This document shows positions 12,558-22,332 of a DNA stretch of 64,000 nucleotides, piece by piece. Origin of the DNA: Sipunculus nudus. Lineage: Eukaryota; Annelida; Sipuncula; Golfingiida; Sipunculidae. The first letter of the stretch is position 1, and each line of letters opens with the position of its first letter. A program made the position numbers and the translations under genes. The notes beneath the pieces are model-generated. The model was not told where the DNA came from and did no database searches. It saw only the letters and a list, made by a program, of their open reading frames with translations. The DNA lies in NCBI GenBank assembly GCA_026874595.1, contig CM049319.1, forward strand, positions 193,501 to 257,500, written 5' to 3'.

Positions 12558-12563
12558 TTATTT
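12558..12563 (-). promoter_or_regulatory. Candidate polyadenylation signal of TXNL4A
   Basis: AATAAA on the minus strand (tttatt on the plus strand), 267 bp beyond the TXNL4A stop codon. It is the nearest canonical signal I found downstream of the gene. It would give a 3' UTR of roughly 280-300 nt. Confidence 0.45.
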
Positions 12564-12829
12564 CATATTAACTCTCCACTATGGATTGCACTTGAATCTT
12601 CAATCTCATGCAAATAAGGAAATTATAACAACAGAAAGGACGACTTTGTGGTTGACAGTCACAATAAAAATAATTAAAATACAGCACAAAAACATGATTA
12701 CACATAAATATTGTCACATATTTCTACATTTTAATATCCAATTGTATGCTTGCATTGCAATGTTTTGGTCTCTGTAATGATGATGAAAAAATACTATGAT
12801 ACAAGTCTTTGAGCCGGTCATGAAAAAAA

Positions 12830-13258
12830 TCAGTATCTGTACTTAGTGGAGTAATCTTTGGGCGACACCACTAAACCACGGCCCTTCCTGGCTCCACGGA
12901 ACACAGTTTCAACAATGTCTATATACTCCTGCTCATCCTCCATTGGCCAATTAATTTTATTGTTGTTTCCAGTTCCCAAATCAATCATGATGTGTTTATT
13001 ACGGTAAAAGAACATGCAAGTACAGGGGTCATACAACTCATACATCTTGTTGAAGTCAGGCACCTCTGTAATGTCCACCAGGTATATTACTGCAAAGTTT
13101 TTTACTCTTTCTGCCACTTTGTATAACGTTTCATCCATGACCATGCAGGCGGGGTCCCAGTCATGTCCAAACCTGATGATGACAACACGATCCTCCTCCG
13201 ATAAAATGGCCTGGTCAACCTGCCAGCCATTACGTAAATGCTGCAGCATGTACGACAT
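12830..13258 (-). CDS. TXNL4A: Thioredoxin-like protein 4A (U5 snRNP component DIM1)
   Basis: A 142-residue protein of the DIM1/TXNL4A family, the small thioredoxin-fold subunit of the U5 and U4/U6.U5 snRNPs needed for pre-mRNA splicing. Hallmarks are seen in order: MSYMLQHLRNGWQVDQAIL at the N-terminus, VVIIRFGHDWDPACM (the family's variant thioredoxin motif), YLVDITEVPDFNKMYELYDP, FFYRNKHIMIDLGTGNNNKI, and the C-terminal RGARKGRGLVVSPKDYSTKY. Length matches the usual 142 residues. I chose the ATG at 13,258 because the protein family begins MSYML; the few codons upstream lack an ATG. The entire coding region lies in one exon with no stop or frameshift. A likely 3' splice site stands 21 nt upstream of the ATG, so an untranslated 5' exon is expected further right. 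Identification is very secure; whether it is the single parental gene or an intact retrocopy cannot be settled here. Confidence 0.97.
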   Translation of the reverse strand: MSYMLQHLRNGWQVDQAILSEEDRVVIIRFGHDWDPACMVMDETLYKVAERVKNFAVIYLVDITEVPDFNKMYELYDPCTCMFFYRNKHIMIDLGTGNNNKINWPMEDEQEYIDIVETVFRGARKGRGLVVSPKDYSTKYRY

Positions 13259-13279
13259 CGTGGCTTGCAATCGTCACCT

Positions 13280-13297
13280 CTAAAATAGATAAAAATG
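13280..13297 (-). promoter_or_regulatory. Likely 3' splice site in the TXNL4A 5' UTR
   Basis: Read on the minus strand the sequence is catttttatctattttag, followed by aggtgacg and then the ATG 21 nt into the exon. A pyrimidine-rich tract ending in TTTTAG fits a 3' splice site, implying a non-coding first exon at higher coordinates. I could not identify that exon or its promoter. Confidence 0.5.
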
Positions 13298-16200
13298 TGA
13301 ACAGTATAAAGGAAGTGTTTATATTACAATGGTTATTGACAGCAGTAAATTCATGTGCAGGTTTGGTGTTACTAGCATATATGACGGAATTTACTGTATT
13401 TGTATAAATTTAACTAATTTGTAGAAAAAATAATGTATTACATTACTTTGTTTAGAGCTTAGGAAGTGAGTATAGAATCCAGTCTACATGGGAGAAGGTG
13501 GAAAATTGATAAAGTTTTTTGTAGTGACTACGTGTTCTGTGTTACTTTCTATGTTCTGTGATGTTTATTGTCTAACATCAGTTGTATCTGCAATCTGAAA
13601 CATGAGAGAAATATGTGAATTATTAGTAAGGTGTGAAGATGTGATGACAGAATGGAATTAGAATAATTGTACATATAATATAAATGTGTTTTAGTGCTCA
13701 GTGGCAGCTCCAAATCCCCTCTAAGATTCTGAAATGGTAAATGAGAATGTGAAGCAAAATAAAAAGCAGAAAGCTATAGGAATTAATCAAATGGGGGTTG
13801 CCACCCCCACACCCCCACTTAAAGGGGCCCAATCACCTATAAAGCACTTTGAATTATCACAAAAAAATAGCTTCTTCCCTTTGAAATTCATCTATACCTG
13901 CCAAAATATTGCTTTGAAACCATCTGCTTACTCCTGTAAACGAGTGTTAAAACAGTGGAGCGGGCGCAATCACAGATGGCAACATAGACAAAACGCGTGG
14001 GACTCTGTGCATCGCTGAGTCACAACACGTCAATCAGGAGATGCCCAGACAGACTCGGCTCGAAAATGTAATAAATGTTCCCACTGGCTGAAACAAAGTG
14101 TGTTGCGAGGCACCATGGAACCTCTGGTCAGGCAACCTTGTTAATGTTAATAGACACACATGGATTGTGTTTACCAACACACAAAGCCATAACAAGGTGT
14201 TAAACAGTCGTATGCAAGGTAATGAGACTATGTGCTGGGATGGTTTTGCTTGGAAACGCTTGTATAAAGCTAAAATGAGCTGATATTGTGAAAGAACAGG
14301 TATAATATTGCTCCTGATTATGTCCCTTTATGTCACCCCTTTTGGATTGTTGTGTATGATGTCCGCATAGTTTTTGCACAACACAGCGAGACATAAAAAG
14401 TGATGGATGGATACGTTGGTTGATGTTAAGATGACAAGAAACAACAAGTATATGAAGTTCATATATTAAGGACAGTACAGAACACAGTAAAGTTTTAGTT
14501 ATTGAATAGCCTTTTATGGCTATGACGATTATTAGACAGTTTCTTTCGGCCAGTTTAGACCCATCTTGGCTAGATGGAAATGTAGACCAGATTCTATACT
14601 TGCACCAAGCTTAGACTCCAAATTAAGTGCACATATGGTGTGGTGACTAAAATGTACTCTCAGATTTATTTAATATTTCCATCACCCTGGACCTTGGTGG
14701 CTATAATTCATCCATTGGTTGTCCTGTATCATGACTGAGACGGGCCAGTCATGCATGCTACTTAAGGGAAACTATCAAACTAGGGTCACACATAATGAAA
14801 GGAAAAACCCAAAAATTCTGAACAGTTAAACTGGATAATTTACTGCGATGGAAAGACCAAATGGCAAATGACATTTTGGTGGCTAAATAACATCTTCATA
14901 TAATGCAGATAATTACCCAGAATACCAGACATGTCTAGTGTATTATCTTATCACTTACAGTGCTAACCCCATTACATGGGCCGTTCATGTGTACAATGAT
15001 GGAGGATTCAAGCTAGTTTCAAAGTACACATCAAGAAGTGTGTTTTATGATATTTATTAGAGCCATATTAGACCTTCTATGTATATTATGTGCAGCATAT
15101 AAGACTTGTTTTTGTTCAACCCACTCCTTGTTTGAGCAGGCGCCTGCAAACACATAATTGGTTCACTTGTCCATGATGTTGTATGGATGCAACTTGTGTA
15201 AGGAATACCAGCTCATTGTTAACTTAAGTTACAATGCTAAAGTTTGTATTCTCAAAGTCACGCTCTTGTTCAAGCAAGTTCGTGGCATTTGTGTCACACA
15301 GCCACAACAGACAAATTTGGCAACTTAGGTAACCATTTTTATTCTTCAGTAGCATCCAAATAATATAAAAATGTCAATACATAAAATGTGTCCTCAGTGG
15401 AGAGTGGCCAAAAGGAATCTGTCTGGCACATAATTGTATCCGCCAAAACAGAGTTTTGGGGATACTATGTTTTCAGTTGGACACCGCTGCCGCCGCGTAG
15501 GTGTCCGGAGAACTCCTCTGTAACCGCTGGGCGTGTGCCCCCCCCCCCCCCAGCTGACTAAACATCACTGGAACCCCCCATCCCCATTAGTGGTCGCCCT
15601 GATGAGATAAACACCTTTACCCTAATGAGATTAACAGATTAGGACCTGGCATGTACAAATAAGGGGCCCAGTCACCATGGCTAGGAGATAATGCAATAAG
15701 TTCCCAGGCATCATGGAACAAAGGCTTGTTTTGTGTGATACGTCAGAAGGTAACGCAGAGGTTTGAATGTATACAAATGATTAAACTCACAAAAGCAGTA
15801 AAGTTATAATAAAAATTAAAATATTCATATTATTGAGCACATCTGCAAATGGGAGAGAGAAGCCAATTGAACTCATTTAGTGTGACATGATATAACAAGA
15901 ATATACATCGTGACCACGACAGGTCCATTGCATTGTTGTCTCGTCCCAAGACGTATGATTCCGATCCGCTCTGCTCCTCTCCATCAACGTCTTGTAATCA
16001 AGGAAAACGCCTCGTAAGGTTCCAAATAGGAGACCCCTTTGGAATTGTATAATTGACATTTCAAGCTGTGTCAACATAAAATAATTACCTTTTTGTTGTC
16101 TTTGGATGTTTTATGAAACATCTGCAAAGTAGTGGCACCAAAATAATGCTCAATAGCCCTACTTATTGATAATTTTGCCAAGAGCTGATGTGTTTACATA

Positions 16201-16507
16201 GAGAACAAGCCGCCATGATAACATGAAGTGACCCACAGTCCTTTGCAACAGGATTTAGACTGGGAACCCGCTATGATCTTATCGCTGTTTGAACTGGAAA
16301 AAGCAGGCGATAATAGTTGTCGGTGCAGGGTACCAGTTCATCAACGTCAGCTCATTACAAATTCTTGTATATTGTTATGTTGGAGCCTTGCTTCTGTTGA
16401 GCAAAATATAAATAAAACTGTCTCCTCTCAGTCCCTATTTTAACTCCTACTTTTCCCTACATAGATGTCCCTACACTTAACTCTTCTAACATAAACAACT
16501 ACTAAAC
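13298..16507. other. Intergenic or TXNL4A 5' intron, little recognised
   Basis: Probably contains the untranslated 5' exon of TXNL4A, which I cannot place. A fragment of the family seen at 4857-5679 lies at about 15,436-15,540 (tgtatccgccaaaa, then ctgccgccgcg, then gtccggagaactcctctg), followed by a C run (15,539-15,551). The frame on the minus strand at 15,877-16,077 is not recognisable as a known protein. Confidence 0.5.
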
Positions 16508-16512
16508 ATGAC
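16508..16512. repeat. Target-site duplication, left copy (ATGAC)
   Basis: atgac directly left of the retrotransposon is matched by atgac directly right of it (23,477-23,481). A 5-bp duplication is normal for Ty3/gypsy integration and shows that this copy is complete at both ends. Confidence 0.9.
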
Positions 16513-17656
16513 TGTCACCCCTAACTTAACGTGAAAACTTTACAACGGATATATCCTATAAAACCATACGATGGGTTTACGCTCGCCACTTGATTTCACT
16601 CATCAAGAAATTAGATCCCGGTCATTACAGGTGACATTTCCAGGTTCTTTTAAGGACGTGTATTAAAATACCAGACAATCATACACCCAGATCAATAGAA
16701 ACTATGAGACATCAGGTTAAATTCACAAATATAATTCAAGACAATACTTACAGAGATGTAGATGTGTGTGTGCGTTGATGTGTCAATACGACAGTCCTTC
16801 ACATTAAAAATACAGGATATTTACTGAGTCCGTGGTTTGTATAAAAAAAATAAAGTCCAGTTCCTTCAGAGATCTCTGGTTACTGTTTTGTGTAGAATCT
16901 AGCGTATGGTTAGCACCATATAGATCTAGTCTTTCTGAGCTTAGCGATCTTCAACTGATCTTGCTTGTCAGCGACCCGGGTAGGTTTACGTTCACATGAA
17001 TGCAATAGCGCTCTTTGTTTACGTAGAGCTTAGAGTCCTTGACCTTGCTCGTGTAGTAATGGTTTCACGGCTTACGGCGGTTATGTATCTAGGTCAAGCT
17101 GAAATAGGCCGGCAGGTGGCGAGCGCTCTTTCACTTTATCGCCAATACGAAGCTCTGTCGGCCGCACGGCTGAGTTCTCATGAGCTGGGTCCTTGCCTCA
17201 TGTAGAAGCTTGCTTCTATGCCGTTCCTGGCGTTTCAATGTTCTTATTCCCGTGCGTGCGTGCTGCCACCTCAAGCTTCAAGACCCAACTGAACCAACAT
17301 TCAGCGTCTCTTCTTGAAGTCTGACGTCACAATCGCCAGTTCACTGTGTACGGCAATCCGGTTCTCTGATTGGCTTCTTTCTCAAGTGTCCCATATAAGG
17401 ATATATGTGACCTAGTTTGACTGTTAGCGTCACCATGGCGACCCACATACCAAATGTAATAATTACACACGATGCGTGACACGGATAAATCAGCTGATAG
17501 CCGATGGGATTCCATACAAGAATACACAATATATATATACAATCAAGACCTGTCAACGCTTTAGGATGACGCTTCACGTCAATATCAATAGAGAACTGAC
17601 TTCGTTAAACTATGATACAAAACACCGTACATATTGTCACCTATTGTCTGGTGACA
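16513..17656 (-). repeat. 3' LTR of the Gmr1-like element
   Basis: 1144 bp, bounded by TGTCAC and GTGACA (TG...CA with a 6-bp inverted repeat). It differs from the other LTR at only 16,998, 17,033, 17,163, 17,338 and 17,597. Short frames inside it are duplicated in the other LTR and have no protein signature. Confidence 0.95.
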
Positions 17657-17671
17657 TCACCCCCTCCTTTT
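17657..17671 (-). promoter_or_regulatory. Polypurine tract
   Basis: On the minus strand AAAAGGAGGGGGTGA abuts the 3' LTR directly. This is the expected position and composition for the plus-strand DNA primer of reverse transcription. Confidence 0.85.
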
Positions 17672-17865
17672 AAAGAAAATACACAGTATTTTCTCGATAC
17701 ATCGTATCGTTCTATCTCACAGGGTCCAGCTAAACATATTTACATATAGCAATACATAAAAGTCATGTAACAAGTGGTCATTAGTACATGCCCACGGTCT
17801 ATGACACAGGGCAAAATCCTGTACATGTTTAGACTTACCTGGCTAGACATTAAGCTCATTACATC

Positions 17866-18576
17866 CTAACACTCAGGCAGTCTGCTAAGAAAATCAGGTC
17901 CATGGTTTAGTTTACCTGACACTGCTTCAATATCAAATCTAAACTCTTGTAGAACCAGTGCCCATCTCATTACTCTCTTATTAGCACATTTTGATTTGCT
18001 AATACACTTTAATGGTTTGTGGTCGGTCTGAATGGTGAACGGTCTACAAGCCAGGTACATCTCAAATTTCTGTACAGACCATACAATTGCTAATGACTCT
18101 TTCTCGATGGTGGAGTAATTTCTCTCCCTGGGCAATAGTTTACGACTGGCATAAGCTACTGGGTGCATGATCCCCTCGTGTCTTTGCATCAGGATACAGC
18201 CAATACCCACATCAGATGCATCACATTTCAAATAAAATCGTTTACTGAAATCAGGTAGCTTCAGTATGGGAGGGTCTGACAGTTTAGCTTTTAGAGAACA
18301 GTACGCGTTCTCGTGTACGGGTTTCCAGTCTAGTTTGTTAGGTTGACCTTTACGCGTTAAATCAGTCAAGGGCACCGCTATTTCCGCATAGTTTGGCACA
18401 AATTTTCGATAGTACCCTGTAAGACCTAGGAATGCTCGCAAAGCCTTCTTTGTCTTAGGTCTATCAGTGCTCTGTATTCTCTTGAGCAAAACTGGATTAG
18501 TGGCCAAGTTGCCCGTGCCTACAAGGTGTCCCAAAAACTCTAGGCCCATATTGCCTAAGCAGACTGAGTATTTCAC
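17866..18576 (-). pseudogene. pol remnant: RT C-terminal edge plus RNase H
   Basis: About 236 codons in a different frame from the upstream gag-integrase frame. The N-terminal part (LEFLGHLVGTG, then KKALRAFLGLTGYYRKFVPN) is the RT connection region. An RNase H domain follows with its acidic residues in recognisable places: YLKCDASDVGIG, TIEKESLAIVW, FTIQTDHKPL, and GKLNHGPDFLSRL at the end. There is no ATG; the frame merely opens upstream. No F/YxDD box or any other part of the RT fingers and palm is present. It overlaps the end of the integrase frame at gggcctagagtttttgg, where an out-of-frame deletion seems to have joined the RT start to the RT end. Not functional as a polymerase. Confidence 0.92.
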
Positions 18577-21500
18577 GGCGCTGACACTTGCCTAGGTCAG
18601 CATTTACCTGAACATCTCGCTCAGTCTGGCGGCACGCATACGACGGTAACGACTTGTGGGCATCCTCATCAATCCCTTCTGGGTTTAACTCTCCGAACAC
18701 GGGAGGCTCTGTTTCCCCGTCTACACCGTCAGGATCATGTATAGAATCAGGTGCGCCCTTGGCTACCGCTGCCAGAATATGCTGGGGCTCGTTTCTAGCA
18801 TGGTACTGTTTCAGCATATTCACGTGGAAGGTTTTAACCTTATCGCCAATCTTAATCCGATAGTCTAAGTCCCCAACCCTGTTTACAATAGTATAGGGGC
18901 CTTTCCACTGTACCATTAATTTGTTCCGCTCCGTCGGGAGTAACAACAAAACTTTGTCTCCGGCCTCAAACCTGCGCGTGCATTTACCTCTATCATATAA
19001 CAGTTTGTGTCTGTTCGCTGATTTGTTCAACGCCTCTCTAGCTAACGTGCACGTGTCGCTTAGTTTGTCTTGTAGGTCCAGGAAGTATTGGTACGTGGTT
19101 TTAGTCTCGACGCTAGTATCTCGCTTGGTCCACAGATCCCTTAGAATCCGCATCGGTCCTCTAACGCTCTCATGTGGCGCTTCTCGGTACGCAATAAGCA
19201 CGGCGCTGAGGTACCGATCCCAATCTCGCGGTCTTTCCTCGCACATCCGTTTCAACATTAACTTTAACGTTCCATTGAATCTCTCCACCATTCCGTTGCA
19301 CATAGGATGGTAAGGAGTAGTGGTGAGCTGTCTTACAGACAAAACACGGCTAACTTCTCGCATGAGGTCTGACGTAAATTGTGTTCCCATGTCAGTAAGC
19401 ACCTCTGACGGCACTCCTAACCGCGCATAAATATCAACTAGCGCATCAGCCACAGAGACTGTATCTATGTTCTTTAAAGCAACAGCCTCCGGATATCTAG
19501 TGGCATAATCCATAACGGTCAGAATATACCTGTGACCTCTCTCAGACGCTGGATGGATCGGCCCAACCAGATCCATCGAAATTCTACGCCAGGGCTCATC
19601 AATTAATGGCATCTGGCCTAACGTAGCTCCAGGCACCTTGCCTTTCGGTATGGTTTTCTGGCAAATGGGACAGGACTTGCAAAACTCAGCAATGTCATTA
19701 TACATCCCTTTCCAGAAAAACTGAGTTCTCACGCGGTCGTGCGTTTTGTCTATGCCCTGATGGCCCGCCATAACCGCTTCGTGGCCCATCCTCATTACGT
19801 CGTACCGTAACGTCTGAGGTACCACCACTCGAGATCCATCTTGATCTCCCCGTTTATCACTCACAACCCGAACTAAATATCCGTCCTCAATTCTAAATGG
19901 ACTATCATTTCTAGCCTCTCTAGCTAGCCTCCAATACGGCGCTAAAGACCCATCCTCCTCCTGCGCCTTCAAAAATTCGGCCGGACTCACATCGGCAACT
20001 GGGCTTGCAACATTCAAGCTACGCGTCGGTATCTGTTTCTCTCGTGCAGCGCTCCGTGTCTCCACCGCGGACGACACCTCCTTTTGAGACTCTACACCGT
20101 CACACACTATGCCTGAGGACCGCTCAGACTTCCACGTCAGGTCCGGATCATACGGATCACGCGCTCCCGCTACGTTACCTAGCGCTAAATCACATACAGC
20201 ATCCCCGACCACCATTGCCTCGATAGTACCGACAAAGTACGCACAGTCCACATTAATCCTAGCCGTAGGAAATTGTCTTACAGACCCGTCGAACAACCTA
20301 CACTCGACCTGGTGTCCGGTGAACTGATTCGGCTCCACGTACGACTCACGTATTCCTGCCGAGGAACATCCCGAATCCCGCAGCACCCTCGCTGACTTAC
20401 CATTCACCAGCCCTTCACACACAGGTAACGAGATTCCGCCTTCTGTCTGGGCAGCAAATCCTAACGACTGACTCGGACTCTCTACTTCCGGTTTCACCGC
20501 ACCGACTGTCTCCGTTTCCGCCTCGACTACTGCCATTGACATAGTCTCCGGTTTCTGTTTTGGGTTATACGGGGGGCTAAAATTAGTCCTATACCTCTGC
20601 TGATCGCCAGCAGCACGCCCTACTTGAGGGGAAGACCTAGGCCTCGACCGGGCACTAGTCTTACATTCCCGCGCCTTATGTCCCAGTTCATTACATAAAT
20701 AACATCTGATGCCTCCTGATGGCTTAAATGTCTGACCGCCCGGACTGCGCTCAACCTCTCGATTCTCTCTAGGCTGAGATACCGGTTGCGCTGGACGCGG
20801 CACATTATTGCCATAACGAGGACCTGCTGTAAGGCTGTGTACACCGTGAGCCTCCGTATAACTCTCGGCTAAGTCTACCATACTATCAAAGTCACGACAC
20901 CGTCTCTCTTTCAAAAACATAGAGAGATCCCTACTACAGCAGTTTACGAACTGCTCACACATCAACAGGTTAACTACCCCGTCGTAGTCACCTCCGACCC
21001 CTGCCATCCCTATCCAATGGTCTAGGTATCCACTCAGTCTCACCGCAAACTGACTCGGCGTTTCGCCTCGCTCAGGCCTACAAGTCCGAAACTTGTGTCG
21101 ATAACCCTCTTCGGTCATTTGGTATCGCTTTAACAAGGCTATCTTTAACTTATCGTAATCCATGGCCTCACTAACCGATAACTGTGTGTAAGTCCCTAGC
21201 GCCTTACCCCGCAGTAACGGACTCAGGTGTAACGCCCAATTCTCCCTATCATAGCCTTGACATACAGCTAATCGTTCTAATCGCTCAAGAAACGCATCTA
21301 GCTGATCGTGAGCCTCATACAAAGGTGGAAGCTGGATTTTCGGGAATACATCCCTACTTCTCTCTTCTTTAACCCCAGAGTCAGACTTTAACCTTAGAAC
21401 CTCTAATTCGTGGGCTCTAGCCTCTCGCTCGCGCTCTAATTCCCGCTGCTCACGCTCTAATTCCCGCTGTTCCTTCTCTATTTCACGTTGCCTAGCTCTT

Positions 21501-21610
21501 TCCTCACGTTCCTCATCCGCACGCCGTCTAGCCTCAACAAAATCTTGTAAAGCCTGGTCCTTAAGCCCCAAGGCCTGTCCGCATCTAACAAGTGACTCTA
21601 ACGTTTCCAT
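18497..21610 (-). CDS. gag-protease-integrase polyprotein of the Gmr1-like element
   Basis: 1037 residues from an ATG at 21,610. Residues ~25-75 form a charged coiled coil (repeated REQRELERE). Residues ~88-255 are capsid, with a SCAN-like part at ~174-255 (FRTCRPERGETPSQFAVRLS, LLMCEQFVNC). A zinc knuckle CX2CX4HX4C sits at 303-316. A retropepsin-like region has its active site at 412-414 (DSG). The integrase follows: zinc-binding H/H and C647/C650, catalytic D680, D740, E776 (spacing D-59-D-35-E), and a GPY/F module (WKGPYTIV) near 902-909. Compared with related integrases, the stretch after APHES (about residue 815) looks shortened in frame, joining directly to VRGPM. The last ~30 residues are the start of the RT region and then run out of frame at the RT deletion. 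Gag, protease and the integrase triad look intact, so it could still supply proteins in trans. Confidence 0.93.
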   Translation of the reverse strand: METLESLVRCGQALGLKDQALQDFVEARRRADEEREERARQREIEKEQRELEREQRELEREREARAHELEVLRLKSDSGVKEERSRDVFPKIQLPPLYEAHDQLDAFLERLERLAVCQGYDRENWALHLSPLLRGKALGTYTQLSVSEAMDYDKLKIALLKRYQMTEEGYRHKFRTCRPERGETPSQFAVRLSGYLDHWIGMAGVGGDYDGVVNLLMCEQFVNCCSRDLSMFLKERRCRDFDSMVDLAESYTEAHGVHSLTAGPRYGNNVPRPAQPVSQPRENREVERSPGGQTFKPSGGIRCYLCNELGHKARECKTSARSRPRSSPQVGRAAGDQQRYRTNFSPPYNPKQKPETMSMAVVEAETETVGAVKPEVESPSQSLGFAAQTEGGISLPVCEGLVNGKSARVLRDSGCSSAGIRESYVEPNQFTGHQVECRLFDGSVRQFPTARINVDCAYFVGTIEAMVVGDAVCDLALGNVAGARDPYDPDLTWKSERSSGIVCDGVESQKEVSSAVETRSAAREKQIPTRSLNVASPVADVSPAEFLKAQEEDGSLAPYWRLAREARNDSPFRIEDGYLVRVVSDKRGDQDGSRVVVPQTLRYDVMRMGHEAVMAGHQGIDKTHDRVRTQFFWKGMYNDIAEFCKSCPICQKTIPKGKVPGATLGQMPLIDEPWRRISMDLVGPIHPASERGHRYILTVMDYATRYPEAVALKNIDTVSVADALVDIYARLGVPSEVLTDMGTQFTSDLMREVSRVLSVRQLTTTPYHPMCNGMVERFNGTLKLMLKRMCEERPRDWDRYLSAVLIAYREAPHESVRGPMRILRDLWTKRDTSVETKTTYQYFLDLQDKLSDTCTLAREALNKSANRHKLLYDRGKCTRRFEAGDKVLLLLPTERNKLMVQWKGPYTIVNRVGDLDYRIKIGDKVKTFHVNMLKQYHARNEPQHILAAVAKGAPDSIHDPDGVDGETEPPVFGELNPEGIDEDAHKSLPSYACRQTERDVQVNADLGKCQRREILSLLRQYGPRVFGTPCRHGQLGH

Positions 21611-22309
21611 GGTAACGCTCTAACCTAGTAAGATTCCAGTATCTAGTAATATCCGTCTTAAAAATCCGTAAATACGTTCTGTTAAAGCCAACCTAACGAA
21701 CCGGCGGTATCCGTACAATAACACTACGGTAGCTCTACGCATCAAAATCTACTTATACGGACGGACGGACGGAAGGTCGGACGAAGGGTCAGACGGATGG
21801 ACGGATGGATATCAAGATATCAATAAACACCATGCACCTATGATTACCATGCCAATCGGGAGGGGTAAACTTACCTGTCAAGAGACCCTACCACGTGACC
21901 AATCACAAACTAGTGTAGAAAAAATTATACCAGGGCGTATCTAACAACATCAAAAATTTTCACTCTAATCTGGGTTTATATCAACCCAATAATGATATCC
22001 AGGTATCACTGAACTAGCATTACTCACAAAACATGCATGTGTTCTAGCCAAATCTAAAAGGTATATGCCGATCTTGAAACAATGTTGTGCTTCAGGTAAT
22101 ATTCTCACTGAATAAATATTAACTCCTAACAGTGGGGTAATTTCATTGTGCAAGTATACACTACAACATCAGTTTGGTGTCATTTCCAATTATTAATTCA
22201 GATCAACTCTAGTTTGAGTATATGAATGTCTGGTTTCAGTACTGTTTTCTCAGTTCAAAACTTCTGAAACTTACTGTAATTAGCCAGTTTTTTTTTTAAG
22301 GCTAATTAT
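21611..22309 (-). other. Untranslated leader of the Gmr1-like element
   Basis: About 700 bp between primer binding site and gag ATG with no coding signature. It contains an acgg/atgg run on the plus strand (about 21,757-21,808). On the minus strand it has a perfect splice-donor match (ttgacag then gtaagttta, donor near 21,875). Confidence 0.7.
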
Positions 22310-22327
22310 ATCCTGGCACGCTCGCCA
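22310..22327 (-). promoter_or_regulatory. Primer binding site
   Basis: On the minus strand, five bases after the 5' LTR, TGGCGAGCGTGCCAGGAT begins with the TGG expected to pair with a tRNA 3' CCA end. The matching tRNA would end in ...CACGCTCGCCA; I cannot name it from sequence alone. Confidence 0.7.
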
Positions 22328-22332
22328 TACAA

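Noticed and set aside
15877-16077. 66-codon minus-strand frame as a TXNL4A upstream coding exon
   Set aside because: TXNL4A is already complete in one exon starting MSYML, and this peptide matches nothing I know. It could at most overlap an untranslated exon.
17327-17577. Small overlapping minus-strand frames, repeated at 23,147-23,397
   Set aside because: They lie inside the two LTRs and are duplicated only because the LTRs are; no recognisable protein.
18654-20327. Plus-strand frames across the gag-integrase region
   Set aside because: Antisense shadows of the 1037-residue polyprotein; no independent domain.
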